A DNA stretch of 64,000 nucleotides from Natrinema marinum (GCF_024296685.1 NZ_CP100763.1:620001-684000), one strand, 5' to 3'. Positions 43,270 to 52,549 are shown, counted from the first letter of the stretch. Notes: generated by a model from the sequence alone, not told the origin. Program-made: numbers and translations.

Positions 43270-44739
43270 ATGGCAACGAGAATCGCCCAGCGGCGGGAGC
43301 GACTGTACGTCGACGGCGAGTGGCTCGAGGCCGAGAACGCGCTGTCGGTCTCGGACCTCGCCGAGGGCGGGACCTTCGCGCAGGTCGCCGCGGCGGGGCC
43401 GGCGGAGGCGCGGGCGGCGCTCGCGGCGGCCCACGAGATCAAACCGACCATGCGCGAGACGACGGTCGTCGAACGCGCTGAGTGGTGTGAAGCGATCGCC
43501 GATGGACTTCGCACACGCGAGGAGGAACTCGCTGAGGTCATCGTCCGCGAGGCGGGGAAACCGATCTCGTCGGCCCGCGGCGAGGTCGGACAGGCAGCCG
43601 AGCGATTCGACCGCGCGGCCGAGGAAGCACGTAACATCGTCAACAAAGGCGAGTACCTCGAGGGCTCGACGGCGGGCCACGAGGGCTGGCAGGCGATCGT
43701 CAAGCACGAACCCATCGGCGCTGTCCTCTGTATCACGCCCTACAACTATCCGCTGGCGACGACGGCGCTGCAGGTCGCGCCCGCGCTCGCGGCCGGCAAC
43801 AGCGTGCTGCTCAAGCCCGCGAGCAAGACGCCCGTCTCGGCCGCGATCCTCGCGGACGTCATCACCGACGTCGACGGGATCCCCGAGGGCGCGTTCAACT
43901 TCGTCCCCGGCGAGGCGAGCGAGATCGGCGACGTACTGGCCGGCGACGACCGCGTCAACGCCATCGCCATGACCGGCTCCTCGGGCGCGGGCAAACACGT
44001 CGCCCGCGAGAGCGGCATGGTCAACCTCCACATGGAACTGGGCGGCAACGCTCCGGCGGTCGTCTTCGAGGACGCCGACCTCGCCGACGTGGCGGGCAAC
44101 TGCGCCAAGGGCTCGTTCAAGTACGCCGGCCAGCGCTGCTCGGCCATCTCGCGCGTGCTCGCCCACGAGTCAGTCCACGACGACCTCGTCGACCTGCTCG
44201 ACGGGCAGATGGACGCCTGGCAGGCCGGCGACCTCTTCGACGAGACCACCGCTTTCGGCCCGCTCATCAGCGAGGAGCAGGCCGACTGGGTCGAGGAACT
44301 CGTCGACGACGCCGTCGAGAAGGGGGCCGACCTGATCCGCGGCGGCGAACGCCGCGCCCCCGAGGGCGTCCCGGACGAACTCGGCAACCAGTTCTTCGAG
44401 CCGACGTTGCTCGCGAACGTCCCCCACGACGCCCGACTCATCGACGAAGAGCAGTTCGGCCCCATCGCGGCGATCACCACGTTCGACGACGAGACCGAGG
44501 CCTTAGAGATCGCCAACGGCTCCGACCTCGCGCTCGACGCGGCGGTGTTCACGAACGACTACAAGCGCGCGATGCGGATGGCCGAGCGCATCGATGCCGG
44601 CGCGGTCCGGATCAACGGCGCGCCCAGCCACGGCCTCGGCGATGTGCCCTTCGGCGGCAACAAGGACTCGGGGATCGGCCGCGAGGGCCTCGACGCCTCG
44701 ATCCACGCGATGATGCGCCAGAAGAGTATCGTGCTCTGA
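43270..44739 (+). CDS. aldehyde dehydrogenase, GapN-like
   Basis: 489 residues from the ATG at 43270; in-frame codons upstream cross the promoter region and are not coding. NAD(P)-dependent ALDH fold: CITPYNYPLATTALQVAPAL, MTGSSGAGKHVA for cofactor binding, catalytic Glu in HMELGGNAP, catalytic Cys in KYAGQRCSAISRV (about residue 285). The Cys context resembles the non-phosphorylating glyceraldehyde-3-phosphate dehydrogenase (GapN) group, so oxidation of glyceraldehyde-3-phosphate to 3-phosphoglycerate is plausible. Lactaldehyde or succinic-semialdehyde activity is an alternative. Confidence 0.87.
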   Translation: MATRIAQRRERLYVDGEWLEAENALSVSDLAEGGTFAQVAAAGPAEARAALAAAHEIKPTMRETTVVERAEWCEAIADGLRTREEELAEVIVREAGKPISSARGEVGQAAERFDRAAEEARNIVNKGEYLEGSTAGHEGWQAIVKHEPIGAVLCITPYNYPLATTALQVAPALAAGNSVLLKPASKTPVSAAILADVITDVDGIPEGAFNFVPGEASEIGDVLAGDDRVNAIAMTGSSGAGKHVARESGMVNLHMELGGNAPAVVFEDADLADVAGNCAKGSFKYAGQRCSAISRVLAHESVHDDLVDLLDGQMDAWQAGDLFDETTAFGPLISEEQADWVEELVDDAVEKGADLIRGGERRAPEGVPDELGNQFFEPTLLANVPHDARLIDEEQFGPIAAITTFDDETEALEIANGSDLALDAAVFTNDYKRAMRMAERIDAGAVRINGAPSHGLGDVPFGGNKDSGIGREGLDASIHAMMRQKSIVL

Positions 44740-44745
44740 ATCCGG

Positions 44746-45897
44746 TCAGAACTCGACCGTTTTGCGCACCAGCACCGACTCCTCGTCGCCGCCGACGACG
44801 ACCACGGAAATCGTCTCGGTCGCGTCGATCTCGTACTCGAGCGTCGCTTCCTCGCCTTCTTCGGTCAACGTTGCCCGCGTCCCCCTGCTGTCGCGGAGTT
44901 CGACGCGGCCGCTCCCGATAGACCCGAGCACCACGGTAACCGACTGCGTGGCCGTTTCGACGTCGACGGAGACGGTCGCACGGAGCGGTCTGCCGGTGCC
45001 GGCCTGGTGTTTCGAGATCGAGTCGACGTACTGGAACTCGCTCACGGGGATGGTCCCCGTGGCGAGGACGGTGTCGCCCTCGATATCGAGCGAAAACTCG
45101 TCGAGTCCGGTGAACGGAGACTGGGTGGCGAGTTCGGATTCCAGCTGATCCTCGTCGACGTCGGACGTGTCCATACCGGCCATGACCTGGGTGTACGTCG
45201 CCGTTTCGGCGGCGACCGACCACGACCGTCCGACGGCGATTTCGTCGGCCGATTCGGGCACGACACCGTACGCGAGCGTCTCCTCGCCGACGTGCTCGAG
45301 TATCGTCTCGAACGACCCGTCACCGTCTACCCGTCGATCCGTCCCGTCGAGTCCCGTCGCCAGCACGTCGTCGAGACTACCGCTCTCGGGATCGACGACG
45401 ACCAGCGTCTCGCTCGAGGCGGCGAGTTCGGCTCCCGCTGCTTCGTAGCGTTCGAACTCGCCGACTGTTTCGATGGGGTCGCCGAGGTCCAGCCCGGCGA
45501 GGTCGAACTCGCCGCCCATCACGTAGTGTCCACCCTCGCCGGACGGACCGAACTCGAGGACGTACTCGAACGTCGGCTCCGTTTCCATGCGGCCGACGAC
45601 CCGGCCGCCGGCGCCGTGTGGCGCGGACGGAATTTCTTCGAGCGTCTCGGTAGTGAGTTTCTCTTCGTGGCTCCGGACGGTCTCGAGATCCGTGTACTGA
45701 AAGAACAGCCGAGACCCTGCCGAGGTCGGAACCCATCGCGCCGGCGGCGCGAGTGACTCTTCGTCGCCGCTCCGATTTTCGGACGTCTCGGACCCGTTCC
45801 CGTCCGTCGTGGAATCGCCGTTCAAACAGCCGGCTCCGCCGACACCGAGTCCTGTCGCACCCATCGCGAGTAGTTTTCGCCGCGGGAGTTCAGTCAT
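44746..45897 (-). CDS. Tat-exported lipoprotein, unknown function
   Basis: 383 residues from the ATG at 45895-45897. PRRKLLAMGATGLGVGGAGC combines a twin-Arg-like start with a lipobox, so the protein should be lipid-anchored outside. The mature part begins with an acidic linker and is otherwise one large mixed alpha/beta region (about 50-290), with regularly spaced Phe/Tyr and Asp, then a beta-rich C-terminal domain of about 80 residues (TVSVDVETATQSVTVVLGSI). I do not recognise a family. Convergent with the aldehyde dehydrogenase, with ends six bases apart. Confidence 0.75.
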   Translation of the reverse strand: MTELPRRKLLAMGATGLGVGGAGCLNGDSTTDGNGSETSENRSGDEESLAPPARWVPTSAGSRLFFQYTDLETVRSHEEKLTTETLEEIPSAPHGAGGRVVGRMETEPTFEYVLEFGPSGEGGHYVMGGEFDLAGLDLGDPIETVGEFERYEAAGAELAASSETLVVVDPESGSLDDVLATGLDGTDRRVDGDGSFETILEHVGEETLAYGVVPESADEIAVGRSWSVAAETATYTQVMAGMDTSDVDEDQLESELATQSPFTGLDEFSLDIEGDTVLATGTIPVSEFQYVDSISKHQAGTGRPLRATVSVDVETATQSVTVVLGSIGSGRVELRDSRGTRATLTEEGEEATLEYEIDATETISVVVVGGDEESVLVRKTVEF

Positions 45898-46014
45898 GAT
45901 TGCTGAGGGTTCGAAAGTGATACTATTTGGTTCTTCCCATGACACGTTGACGGCACCGAGCCACAGTCACGGACACCGAACGGACTACCGTCGTGGACGT
46001 AGACGACGTGAGAC

Positions 46015-46971
46015 ATGGCCCGGAACGTCCTCGTCACCGGCGAGACGCTGATCGATTTCATCCCCGAGCGGTCGGGGCCGCTCGAGGAAGTCGCCGGCTT
46101 CGAGCGTCGCCCCGGTGGTGCGCCGGCAAACGTCGCCGTCGCGCTTGCACGTCTCGAGCGCCCGCCGTTCTTTTGGACCCGCGTCGGCGACGACTCGTTC
46201 GGGCGCTATCTCGAGCGAACGCTCGCCGAGTACGGCCTCCCTGATCGGTTCGTCGAGCGCGACGCCGACGCGAAGACGGCGCTCGCGTTCGTCACCCACG
46301 ACGAGACCGGCGACCGCGAGTTCAGTTTCTACCGCGACGGAACCGCCGACACGCGCCTCGAGCCCGGCCGTATCGACGACGAGACGCTGGCGGCCTGCGA
46401 GTGGGTCCACGCCGGCGGCGTCGCCCTCTCGAGTGGCACCGCGCGCGCGGCGACGCTGGACCTGCTCGAGCGCGCGGCGGCCGCGGGCTGTACCGTCTCG
46501 TTCGATCCGAACTGGCGACCCGAACTGTGGTCGGACGAGGAGACGTTCGCGGCTGCGATGGACGACGCGCTCGCCCACGTCGACGTCTGTTTCGCGACGG
46601 TCGCCGAACTCGAGGCGCTGGGTGTCGACGGCGACTCGCCGCGGGGGCTCGCTCGAGCGGCGATCGACCGCTGGTCGGGCCACACCGTCGTCCTGACGCG
46701 CGGGAGCGAGGGGGCGGTCGCCGCCGCTGGCGACGACGCGCCGTGGTCCGCGGACGCGGTCGAACATCCGGGGTTCGATGTCGACGCCGTCGATACGACG
46801 GGGGCGGGCGACGCGTTCGTCGGCGGGGCGATCGACGCCCTCCAGCGCGGGCACGACCTCGCCGACGCCGCGGCGTTCGCGAACGCAGTCGCGGCGACGG
46901 CGACTACCGCACCGGGTGCCATGACTGCGCTCCCGACGCGTGAGGATGTGACGGCGGTGCTCGAGCGGTAG
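46015..46971 (+). CDS. PfkB-family carbohydrate kinase (fructokinase-like)
   Basis: 318 residues; ATP-dependent sugar kinase of the ribokinase fold. N-terminal GETLIDFIPERSG, the Gly-rich RRPGGAPANVAVALARL substrate motif (about 38-55), SFDPNWRPELW, and the anion-hole signature DTTGAGDAFVGGAID (about 258-272) with the catalytic Asp. It resembles fructokinases and 2-keto-3-deoxygluconate kinases; the exact sugar is not decidable. Monocistronic, ending about 70 bp before the YihY gene. Confidence 0.9.
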   Translation: MARNVLVTGETLIDFIPERSGPLEEVAGFERRPGGAPANVAVALARLERPPFFWTRVGDDSFGRYLERTLAEYGLPDRFVERDADAKTALAFVTHDETGDREFSFYRDGTADTRLEPGRIDDETLAACEWVHAGGVALSSGTARAATLDLLERAAAAGCTVSFDPNWRPELWSDEETFAAAMDDALAHVDVCFATVAELEALGVDGDSPRGLARAAIDRWSGHTVVLTRGSEGAVAAAGDDAPWSADAVEHPGFDVDAVDTTGAGDAFVGGAIDALQRGHDLADAAAFANAVAATATTAPGAMTALPTREDVTAVLER

Positions 46972-47044
46972 CGTTCGGCTGCTCGAGTCGACACAGGTGG
47001 TTGCAAGCCGGGCCGCTATCCGCGTTTGTGGCGGACGATACCGT

Positions 47045-48217
47045 ATGAGCAGCAGCGACCGCGGCACGGTCACCTTCGCGAAGTCGGTCGTGACGGGGAT
47101 TCAAGAGAAGAACGTGACGTTCATGGCGGCGAGCATCGCCTATCAGGCGTTCGTCTCGCTGATCCCGCTGCTCGTCCTCCTCTTTTTCCTCGTCTCGCTC
47201 GTTGGCGACCAGGCCCTCGCGACGCGAGTGTCGTCGATGACCGAAGGGTTCCTCCCCGAGAGCGGCCAGGTGTTGCTCGAAGGGGGGATCGAAGGCGATA
47301 CCGGAAGCGTCGGAACGTCAGTAATCGGCATCGTCGTGCTCCTCTGGGGGGCGCTGAAGATCTTCCGCGGACTCGACACCGCGTTCTCCGAGATCTACGC
47401 GACGACCGAGAAGAACTCCTTGACCGACCAACTGCGCGACGGAGTCGTCGTCTTCGGGGCCATCGGCGTCGCGCTGGTCGCGGCGGCGGTAACGACCATC
47501 GTGTTCGCGTTCTTCCCGAGCATTCCCTTCATAGGGCTGTTGAATCCGCTGTTGCTCGTCGTCGGGTTGACGATCGCGTTCCTCCCGATGTACTACTTCT
47601 TCCCCGACGTCGATGTCTCCGTTCGGCAGGTGCTACCGGGCGTGATCGTCGCCGCCGTCGGCTGGGCGGCCCTCCAGTCGCTGTTCCAGATATACGTCTC
47701 CCTCTCGAGCAGCTCAGAGTCGGCCGGCCCAGTCGGGGCCATCCTCCTCTTGCTGACATGGTTGTACTTCGGCGGACTGGTGTTGCTCGTCGGTGCCGTC
47801 GTCAACGCCACTCACTCGGACCACATCGAGATCGAGCCCGACGAGACAACCGCCGGTGACGACTCGCTCGAGGGAATTCCCGAGGACCCGGACCGCGAAC
47901 CGTTCGTCGATTCGACGGCTCGCGAGCGCGAACGACTCGAGGAGCGCATTTCGGAGCTTCGCCGGGAGCGCGATACCCTGCGAAACGACCACGAAGCCCA
48001 GCGGACGCGCCGGTACCGACTCGAGGACCGCGTCGACGATCTCGATGCGAAGATCGACGGTCTCGAGGCCGAAAATCGGGCGCTTGCGGACGAGAACGAA
48101 CGGCTCCGACGCGAACTCGAGGCCAGTCGGGGCACGTCGTGGCGACGGGGGTTTCGCGGCCTGTCGCGGCGAGCCGAGACGCTGAAGATCGGCGTCGTCG
48201 AGAATCGGAACAAGTAG
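47045..48217 (+). CDS. YihY/BrkB-family membrane protein with C-terminal coiled coil
   Basis: 390 residues from the ATG at 47045. Six membrane helices fill about 20-265, opening with NVTFMAASIAYQAFVSLIPL, the YihY signature, and containing FRGLDTAFSEIYAT and later ILLLLTWLYFGGLVLLVGA. The C-terminal 120 residues are charged and form a heptad-like coiled coil (RERERLEERISELRRERD to NERLRRELEASRG), absent from most bacterial members. The family's function is not established; despite old naming it is not an RNase. The next gene starts 30 bp later. Confidence 0.88.
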   Translation: MSSSDRGTVTFAKSVVTGIQEKNVTFMAASIAYQAFVSLIPLLVLLFFLVSLVGDQALATRVSSMTEGFLPESGQVLLEGGIEGDTGSVGTSVIGIVVLLWGALKIFRGLDTAFSEIYATTEKNSLTDQLRDGVVVFGAIGVALVAAAVTTIVFAFFPSIPFIGLLNPLLLVVGLTIAFLPMYYFFPDVDVSVRQVLPGVIVAAVGWAALQSLFQIYVSLSSSSESAGPVGAILLLLTWLYFGGLVLLVGAVVNATHSDHIEIEPDETTAGDDSLEGIPEDPDREPFVDSTARERERLEERISELRRERDTLRNDHEAQRTRRYRLEDRVDDLDAKIDGLEAENRALADENERLRRELEASRGTSWRRGFRGLSRRAETLKIGVVENRNK

Positions 48218-48247
48218 CCTCGAGTCGGGACACCTTAGTGAGTTCCC

Positions 48248-48685
48248 GTGCCACCGAAGACCGTGTCCCATCCAGTCCGGGCCGCCCGGCGGCGCATCCA
48301 GACCGAGCACGCGTCGGTCGTCGACGGGATCGACGCCTGCGCCAACGCGATCGCCGACCCCTGGGATACCGCTCGCACGACGGACAGCCAGGCCGTCGCC
48401 GAGGGACTGCAGCGAACCCTCGAGGAGACCGGGGTGCTCGCGGCGCTGCCCGGCGTGCTCGCCGATGCGGTCGACGCGACCGGCTACGATCTTCGGGCGA
48501 CCCCCGTACCGGCACCGCCGTACGTCGTCGTGACGAGCCGCGGCCCCGTCCTCCGGGCGACGATCGACCCTGGACGGCTGGTGATCCGGTTCGACGCCTT
48601 CGAAGTCGTTCGCGATTCCGACCCCGACCGGCCCCCTGCCTACCGCCGGCGCGACGGGATCGGCGTGACTGTCTCGCTCGAGTGA
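48248..48685 (+). CDS. conserved haloarchaeal protein, unknown function
   Basis: 145 residues starting at GTG 48248; no good ATG is available. The first half is helical (VRAARRRIQTEHASVVDGID, then LQRTLEETGVLAALPGVLAD). The second half is strand-rich (PYVVVTSRGPVLRATIDPGR, FDAFEVVRD) and ends GIGVTVSLE. No membrane segment or catalytic motif. I recognise it only as a haloarchaeal conserved protein type. It may be co-transcribed with YihY, 30 bp upstream. Confidence 0.65.
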   Translation: MPPKTVSHPVRAARRRIQTEHASVVDGIDACANAIADPWDTARTTDSQAVAEGLQRTLEETGVLAALPGVLADAVDATGYDLRATPVPAPPYVVVTSRGPVLRATIDPGRLVIRFDAFEVVRDSDPDRPPAYRRRDGIGVTVSLE

Positions 48686-48777
48686 TCGCGCGAGCGCCGT
48701 CGTGTCACCTCGAGCGAGGCGGTCGACACGGTTTTCGGCAAACCGGTAATAACTCGACTCGATATAGCGCCAGTTGT

Positions 48778-48816
48778 TGTTAACAGACGATCTCGAGGAA
48801 GCCGTTTGTTAATAAC
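48778..48816. promoter_or_regulatory. candidate metal-regulator sites before the zinc transporter
   Basis: A perfect 8-bp palindrome TGTTAACA (48778-48785) and a related TTGTTAATAAC (48806-48816) lie 28 bp apart upstream of the TATA-like GCTTATATGG (48838-48847). The position suits a repressor of the zinc uptake operon, but no known Zur or MntR consensus is matched exactly. Confidence 0.35.
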
Positions 48817-48867
48817 TATGGCTTCAAAGATAATAATGCTTATATGGCGATGCGGCCAGACTCGAGT

Positions 48868-49926
48868 ATGGACTGGACGCGACGCGATGTGGTGAAAGCG
48901 GGCGCTGGGGTAGCCGCCGGGGCGCTGGCCGGTTGTCTCGACGACATCGAGGCCTCGGATCGGTCCCTCGACGGCGGGTACGCCGCCTTCTTCACCCTCT
49001 GGGACTGGGCACAACGCGTGAGCGGCGACGCGATCGCCTTCGAGAACCCCGTGGGAACCGGTCAGGCGGGCCACGGCTGGTCGCCCAGCGGCGACCTCAC
49101 TCGCGACATCGCCGACGCCGGCGTCTTCGTCTACTTCGATACGCCCGAGTTCTCGTGGGCCCAGGACATCGCGGCCACGCTCGAGGCCGACTACGACGAC
49201 GTCGCCGTGATCGACGGACTGGAGGGACTCGAAGAGCAGTTGCTCGGCTGGGACCACGAGGTCGAGACCGGCGGCCACGGCGGAGACGGCCGTCACAACG
49301 ACACTGAGGACGGCGACCACGACGAGCACGACGGCGGCGGGAACCACGGCGACGGCGGCCACGGCCACGACGAGTCGTCGATCGATCCCCACGTCTGGCT
49401 CGATCCCGTGCTCGCGGGGGAGATCGTCGGCACCATCGCCGACGGCCTCGCCGACGCCGACCCGGACAACGCCGGCACCTACGAGGAACACGCCGACGCG
49501 TACCGAGACGAGCTCGAGGCTCTCGACGGGCAGTTCGAGGAAGTAATCGATGCGGCGAACCGCCAAACGGCTGTCTACGCCGGCCACGACTCGTTTACCT
49601 ACCTGCAGGAGCGCTACGAGTTCGGGATCCACACGCCGGTCGGCGTCTCCCCGCAGGAGGAACCGAGTCCGAACGATATCTCGGAAACGATCGACCTCGT
49701 CGATAGTCAGGGAATCGAGACGATCCTCTACAACCCCTTCGAGGCGGTCGACGGCGACTACCCGCTCGTCAACACGATCGTCGCGGAGAGCGACGCCACC
49801 GACGCGATGCCGGTCACCCATCTCTCCGGAACCTTCGCTCGGTGGCAGGATCAAAACTGGGGCTATCTCGAACAGATGCAAGAGATAAACGTCCCCGCGT
49901 TCAGAGAGGCACTAGACGCACAGTGA
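48868..49926 (+). CDS. zinc-type ABC transporter substrate-binding lipoprotein
   Basis: 352 residues from the ATG at 48868; the TATA-like box about 25-30 bp upstream favours this start over ATGs at 48844 and 48850. A Tat motif (TRRDVVKAGAG) and lipobox (ALAGC) open the protein. The cluster A-I fold has AGHGWSPSG for the first metal His, a long His/Asp/Gly-rich loop (about 135-170) typical of zinc-binding members, then IDPHVWLDPVLAGE and YAGHDSFTYL with further metal His. Captures Zn(II), or possibly Mn(II), outside the membrane for the ATPase and permease that follow. Confidence 0.92.
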   Translation: MDWTRRDVVKAGAGVAAGALAGCLDDIEASDRSLDGGYAAFFTLWDWAQRVSGDAIAFENPVGTGQAGHGWSPSGDLTRDIADAGVFVYFDTPEFSWAQDIAATLEADYDDVAVIDGLEGLEEQLLGWDHEVETGGHGGDGRHNDTEDGDHDEHDGGGNHGDGGHGHDESSIDPHVWLDPVLAGEIVGTIADGLADADPDNAGTYEEHADAYRDELEALDGQFEEVIDAANRQTAVYAGHDSFTYLQERYEFGIHTPVGVSPQEEPSPNDISETIDLVDSQGIETILYNPFEAVDGDYPLVNTIVAESDATDAMPVTHLSGTFARWQDQNWGYLEQMQEINVPAFREALDAQ

Positions 49927-50660
49927 CCGTCGTCGCCCTCGAGAACGTGACGTTCGCCTACGGCGCACAGCCCGCCGTGAAAGACGTCTCGCTGACGGTC
50001 GAGGACGGCGACTTTCTGGGACTGATCGGCCCCAACGGCTCGGGCAAGACGACGCTGCTCCATCTCATGCTCGGCCTCCGCAGCCCAGACAGCGGCTCGA
50101 TCGAGCTGTTCGGCGAGCCGGTCGACGAGTTCGACGACGGCGAGCGGATCGGTTACGTCTCCCAGCAGGCCACGAGCGGCGGCGGTTCGATGCCCGTCAC
50201 CGTCCGCGAGGCCGTCACCATGGGCCGGTTCGCCCACGCGGGCTACGGGCGACTGAGCGACGAGGACCGCGCGGCCGTCGCCGACGCCCTCGAGACGGTC
50301 GGCATCGCCGACCTCGCGGATCGACAGGTCAACCAGCTGTCGGGCGGCCAGCGCCAGCGCGCCTACATCGCGCGGGCGCTCGCCTCCGAGGCCGACCTGC
50401 TGGCGTTGGACGAACCCACCGTCGGGGTCGACGCCGAATCCCGCGACGCCTTCTACCAGTTGCTCGAGTCGCTCAACGACGACGGGATCACGATCATCCT
50501 GATCGAACACGACATCGGCGTCGTCACGGACCGCGCGACTCGGATCGCCTGCATCAACACGGAGCTGTACCACCACGGCGACACCGAATCGTTCGTCGAG
50601 AGCGACGCCTTGACCGAGGCCTACGGCGCGACGGGCCAGGTCGTCCATCACCACCACTGA
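49923..50660 (+). CDS. zinc-type ABC transporter ATP-binding protein
   Basis: 245 residues from GTG at 49923, chosen because it overlaps the stop of the binding-protein gene (GTGA) and the resulting VTVVALENVTFAYG is the normal beginning of the family. Walker A GPNGSGKTT, Q-loop VSQQ, signature LSGGQRQRAYIARAL, Walker B LLALDEPTVGVD and the H-loop His in LIEHD. The end is His-rich (VVHHHH), perhaps a metal-sensing tail. Powers import through the permease whose start is three bases after the stop. Confidence 0.95.
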   Translation: MTVVALENVTFAYGAQPAVKDVSLTVEDGDFLGLIGPNGSGKTTLLHLMLGLRSPDSGSIELFGEPVDEFDDGERIGYVSQQATSGGGSMPVTVREAVTMGRFAHAGYGRLSDEDRAAVADALETVGIADLADRQVNQLSGGQRQRAYIARALASEADLLALDEPTVGVDAESRDAFYQLLESLNDDGITIILIEHDIGVVTDRATRIACINTELYHHGDTESFVESDALTEAYGATGQVVHHHH

Positions 50661-50663
50661 GCC

Positions 50664-51683
50664 ATGACGCAGGGAATCTCACTCCGGCGGCGACTCGAGC
50701 AGGTCGGCATCGGACTGACCGCGCTCCTCGCGGTCGCGATGATCGGCCTGCTCGCGATCGACGCGCTACGCGAGGCGCCGGTCGTCGGCGTCCTCTACGA
50801 GCAGGCCCGGATCGCGGGCTGGTGGGTCGATCACTACCTCGGGACGAACGTGTTCTATCATCCGTTCATGTGGCGCTCGATCGCGACGGGGCTCCTGATC
50901 GGGGTCGTCGCGCCGCTGGTTGGCACCTATCTCGTCCACCGCGAGATGGCCCTGATCGGCGAGACGCTGGCTCACACGGCCTTCGCCGGGGTCGCGGTCG
51001 GCTTCCTCGTCAGCGGCGCGACCGGCTGGCAGGGCTCGCTGATGCTCGTCGCACTGGTCGTCGGGATCCTCGGCGCGCTCGGCGTCCAGTGGCTGGCCGA
51101 GCGGACCGACACCTACGGCGACGTGCCGATCGCGATCATGCTGACCGGCAGCTTCGCCGTCGGGACGCTGGTCATCAGCTACGGCCGCGGGATGACCGGC
51201 ATCAACGTCGAGGACTACATCTTCGGCAGCATCTCCGTCGTCACCCCCTCGGGCGCGCGGCTGATGGCCGTCATCACCGTCCTCGTCGTCGCCGCCGTCG
51301 TCGCGACCTACAAGCAACTCCTGTTCATCACCTTCGACGAGCAGGCTGCCCGCGTCGCGCGCCTCGACGTGACGTGGTACAACACCTTACTGATCGTCAT
51401 GACCGCCGTCGTCGTCGTGGGCGCGATGCAGATCCTCGGCGTGATCCTCGTCGCCGCGATGCTGGTCGTCCCCGTCGCCGCGGCCACCCAGCTCGCTCAC
51501 AGCTTCCGCGAGACGCTGTCCCTCTCGATCCTGTTCGGACAAGTCGCGGTCATCGGCGGCTTCGTCCTCTCGATCTCGCAGGAACTGCCGACCGGCGGCT
51601 CGATCGTCGTCGTCGCCATCGCCTGCTACCTGCTCGCGGTCGCCGCCTCGAGTCGGTCGACGGCGGCGCTCTCGACGCACTGA
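50664..51683 (+). CDS. zinc-type ABC transporter permease
   Basis: 339 residues with about eight membrane helices, ABC-3 (ZnuB/MntB) family: FYHPFMWRSIATGLLIGVVA, LVHREMALIGETLAHTAFAG, EDYIFGSISVV and TFDEQAARVARLDV are typical stretches. An additional N-terminal helix precedes the core. Forms the membrane channel of the transporter encoded by the two genes upstream, with which it is coupled. Metal specificity follows the His-rich binding protein, hence zinc. Confidence 0.93.
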   Translation: MTQGISLRRRLEQVGIGLTALLAVAMIGLLAIDALREAPVVGVLYEQARIAGWWVDHYLGTNVFYHPFMWRSIATGLLIGVVAPLVGTYLVHREMALIGETLAHTAFAGVAVGFLVSGATGWQGSLMLVALVVGILGALGVQWLAERTDTYGDVPIAIMLTGSFAVGTLVISYGRGMTGINVEDYIFGSISVVTPSGARLMAVITVLVVAAVVATYKQLLFITFDEQAARVARLDVTWYNTLLIVMTAVVVVGAMQILGVILVAAMLVVPVAAATQLAHSFRETLSLSILFGQVAVIGGFVLSISQELPTGGSIVVVAIACYLLAVAASSRSTAALSTH

Positions 51684-51745
51684 CGGGTGGAATCGGCCCG
51701 CGGCGCGACCGCCGAGATTACGTGTCCGGCCGCTAACCGTTCCGC

Positions 51746-52090
51746 ATGAACGACAGATCGACCGCTGTCGCCGCGAGCGCCGTCCTCGCGTTCGTCGCCG
51801 GGTTCGCGCTCTGGCCGCCCCGACACGTCTACTGGTCGCGAGTCGCGAACGCCCTCGGCGAGCCGCTGACGCTCGCGCTCGTCGTTGTTCTCGCCGTAAT
51901 CGTCGGGAGCGGTGCCGTCGCTCTCCTCGAGGTGCGATTCGCGGAGTTTGCCGCCGGCGGACTGATCGCCTACGTCGCGGGTATGGCGCTCATTGCAATC
52001 GTTATCGAGCCGATCAGCCCGGTCCACCTGGTGTTGTACGGCGGACTGCTCGCCTGTTTCGTCCTCGGAGCGGCGATTTCGACGCGGTAG
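51746..52090 (+). CDS. small four-helix membrane protein
   Basis: 114 residues with four hydrophobic helices (about 7-25, 40-60, 68-87, 92-112) and very short loops. WPPRHVYWSRVANALGEPLT links the first two. No recognisable family or motif; Pro and Glu inside EVRFAEFAAGG and IVIEPISPVHLV may be functional. It starts 62 bp after the zinc permease and could be transcribed with it, though it looks unrelated to ABC transport. Convergent with the frameshifted membrane gene. Confidence 0.65.
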   Translation: MNDRSTAVAASAVLAFVAGFALWPPRHVYWSRVANALGEPLTLALVVVLAVIVGSGAVALLEVRFAEFAAGGLIAYVAGMALIAIVIEPISPVHLVLYGGLLACFVLGAAISTR

Positions 52091-52097
52091 CGTCCCG

Positions 52098-52549
52098 TCA
52101 CGCGCGGGCTTCAGTCCGTGATCCGTCGAGAAGCCGGAAGACGACGCCAAGTCCGGAGCAACCCGCGCCGACAGGGACGAGCACGAGTCCGATTCCGAGG
52201 CCCCACGGGGGCCGGGAATCAGTACGTCGAACGCCCGGGTGACCAGCACGGGCACGGCCAGAAGGACGACGGAGAGGCTGCCGGCGACGGCTCCACCGGT
52301 GAGAAACCGCTGTGCCCGTGCGGTCGGGTTCCACAGGCGAGTGACGAGGAACAGGAGCCCGGCTTCGGCGAGGGCGAGGAGACCCGAAATCACGCACACC
52401 GCCGCGAAAATCGCCGTGATTCCGGCTGCGAACCCGTCGCCGGGTGGATTTTCGGGGACCGATACGTACAACACTGCAGCGGTCAGGAGGCTGATCGCAC
52501 CCAGTATTGCAGTACTGGAAGCGAGGGTGCGGGGTCGAAGGGAGGGCAT
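52098..52549 (-). pseudogene. four-helix membrane protein interrupted by a frameshift
   Basis: Two frames join into one sensible protein. From the ATG at 52547-52549 the first frame gives three hydrophobic helices up to VLVTRAFDVLIPG. It then runs into nonsense at a C5 run (minus strand, 52207-52211), while a frame shifted by one continues PPWGLGIGLVLVPVGAGCSG, a fourth helix, and closes with a stop at 52098. Adding one C restores about 150 residues. The change may be a real mutation, a slippery phase-variable tract, or a sequencing error. Function unknown; GTG at 52558 is an alternative start. Confidence 0.7.

Noticed and set aside
51626-52097. Extension of the first frame of the frameshifted membrane gene through the region antisense to the gene at 51746
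   Set aside because: After the C5 run the translation becomes charged and non-membrane and runs antisense to another gene, so the shifted frame ending at 52098 is the sensible continuation.
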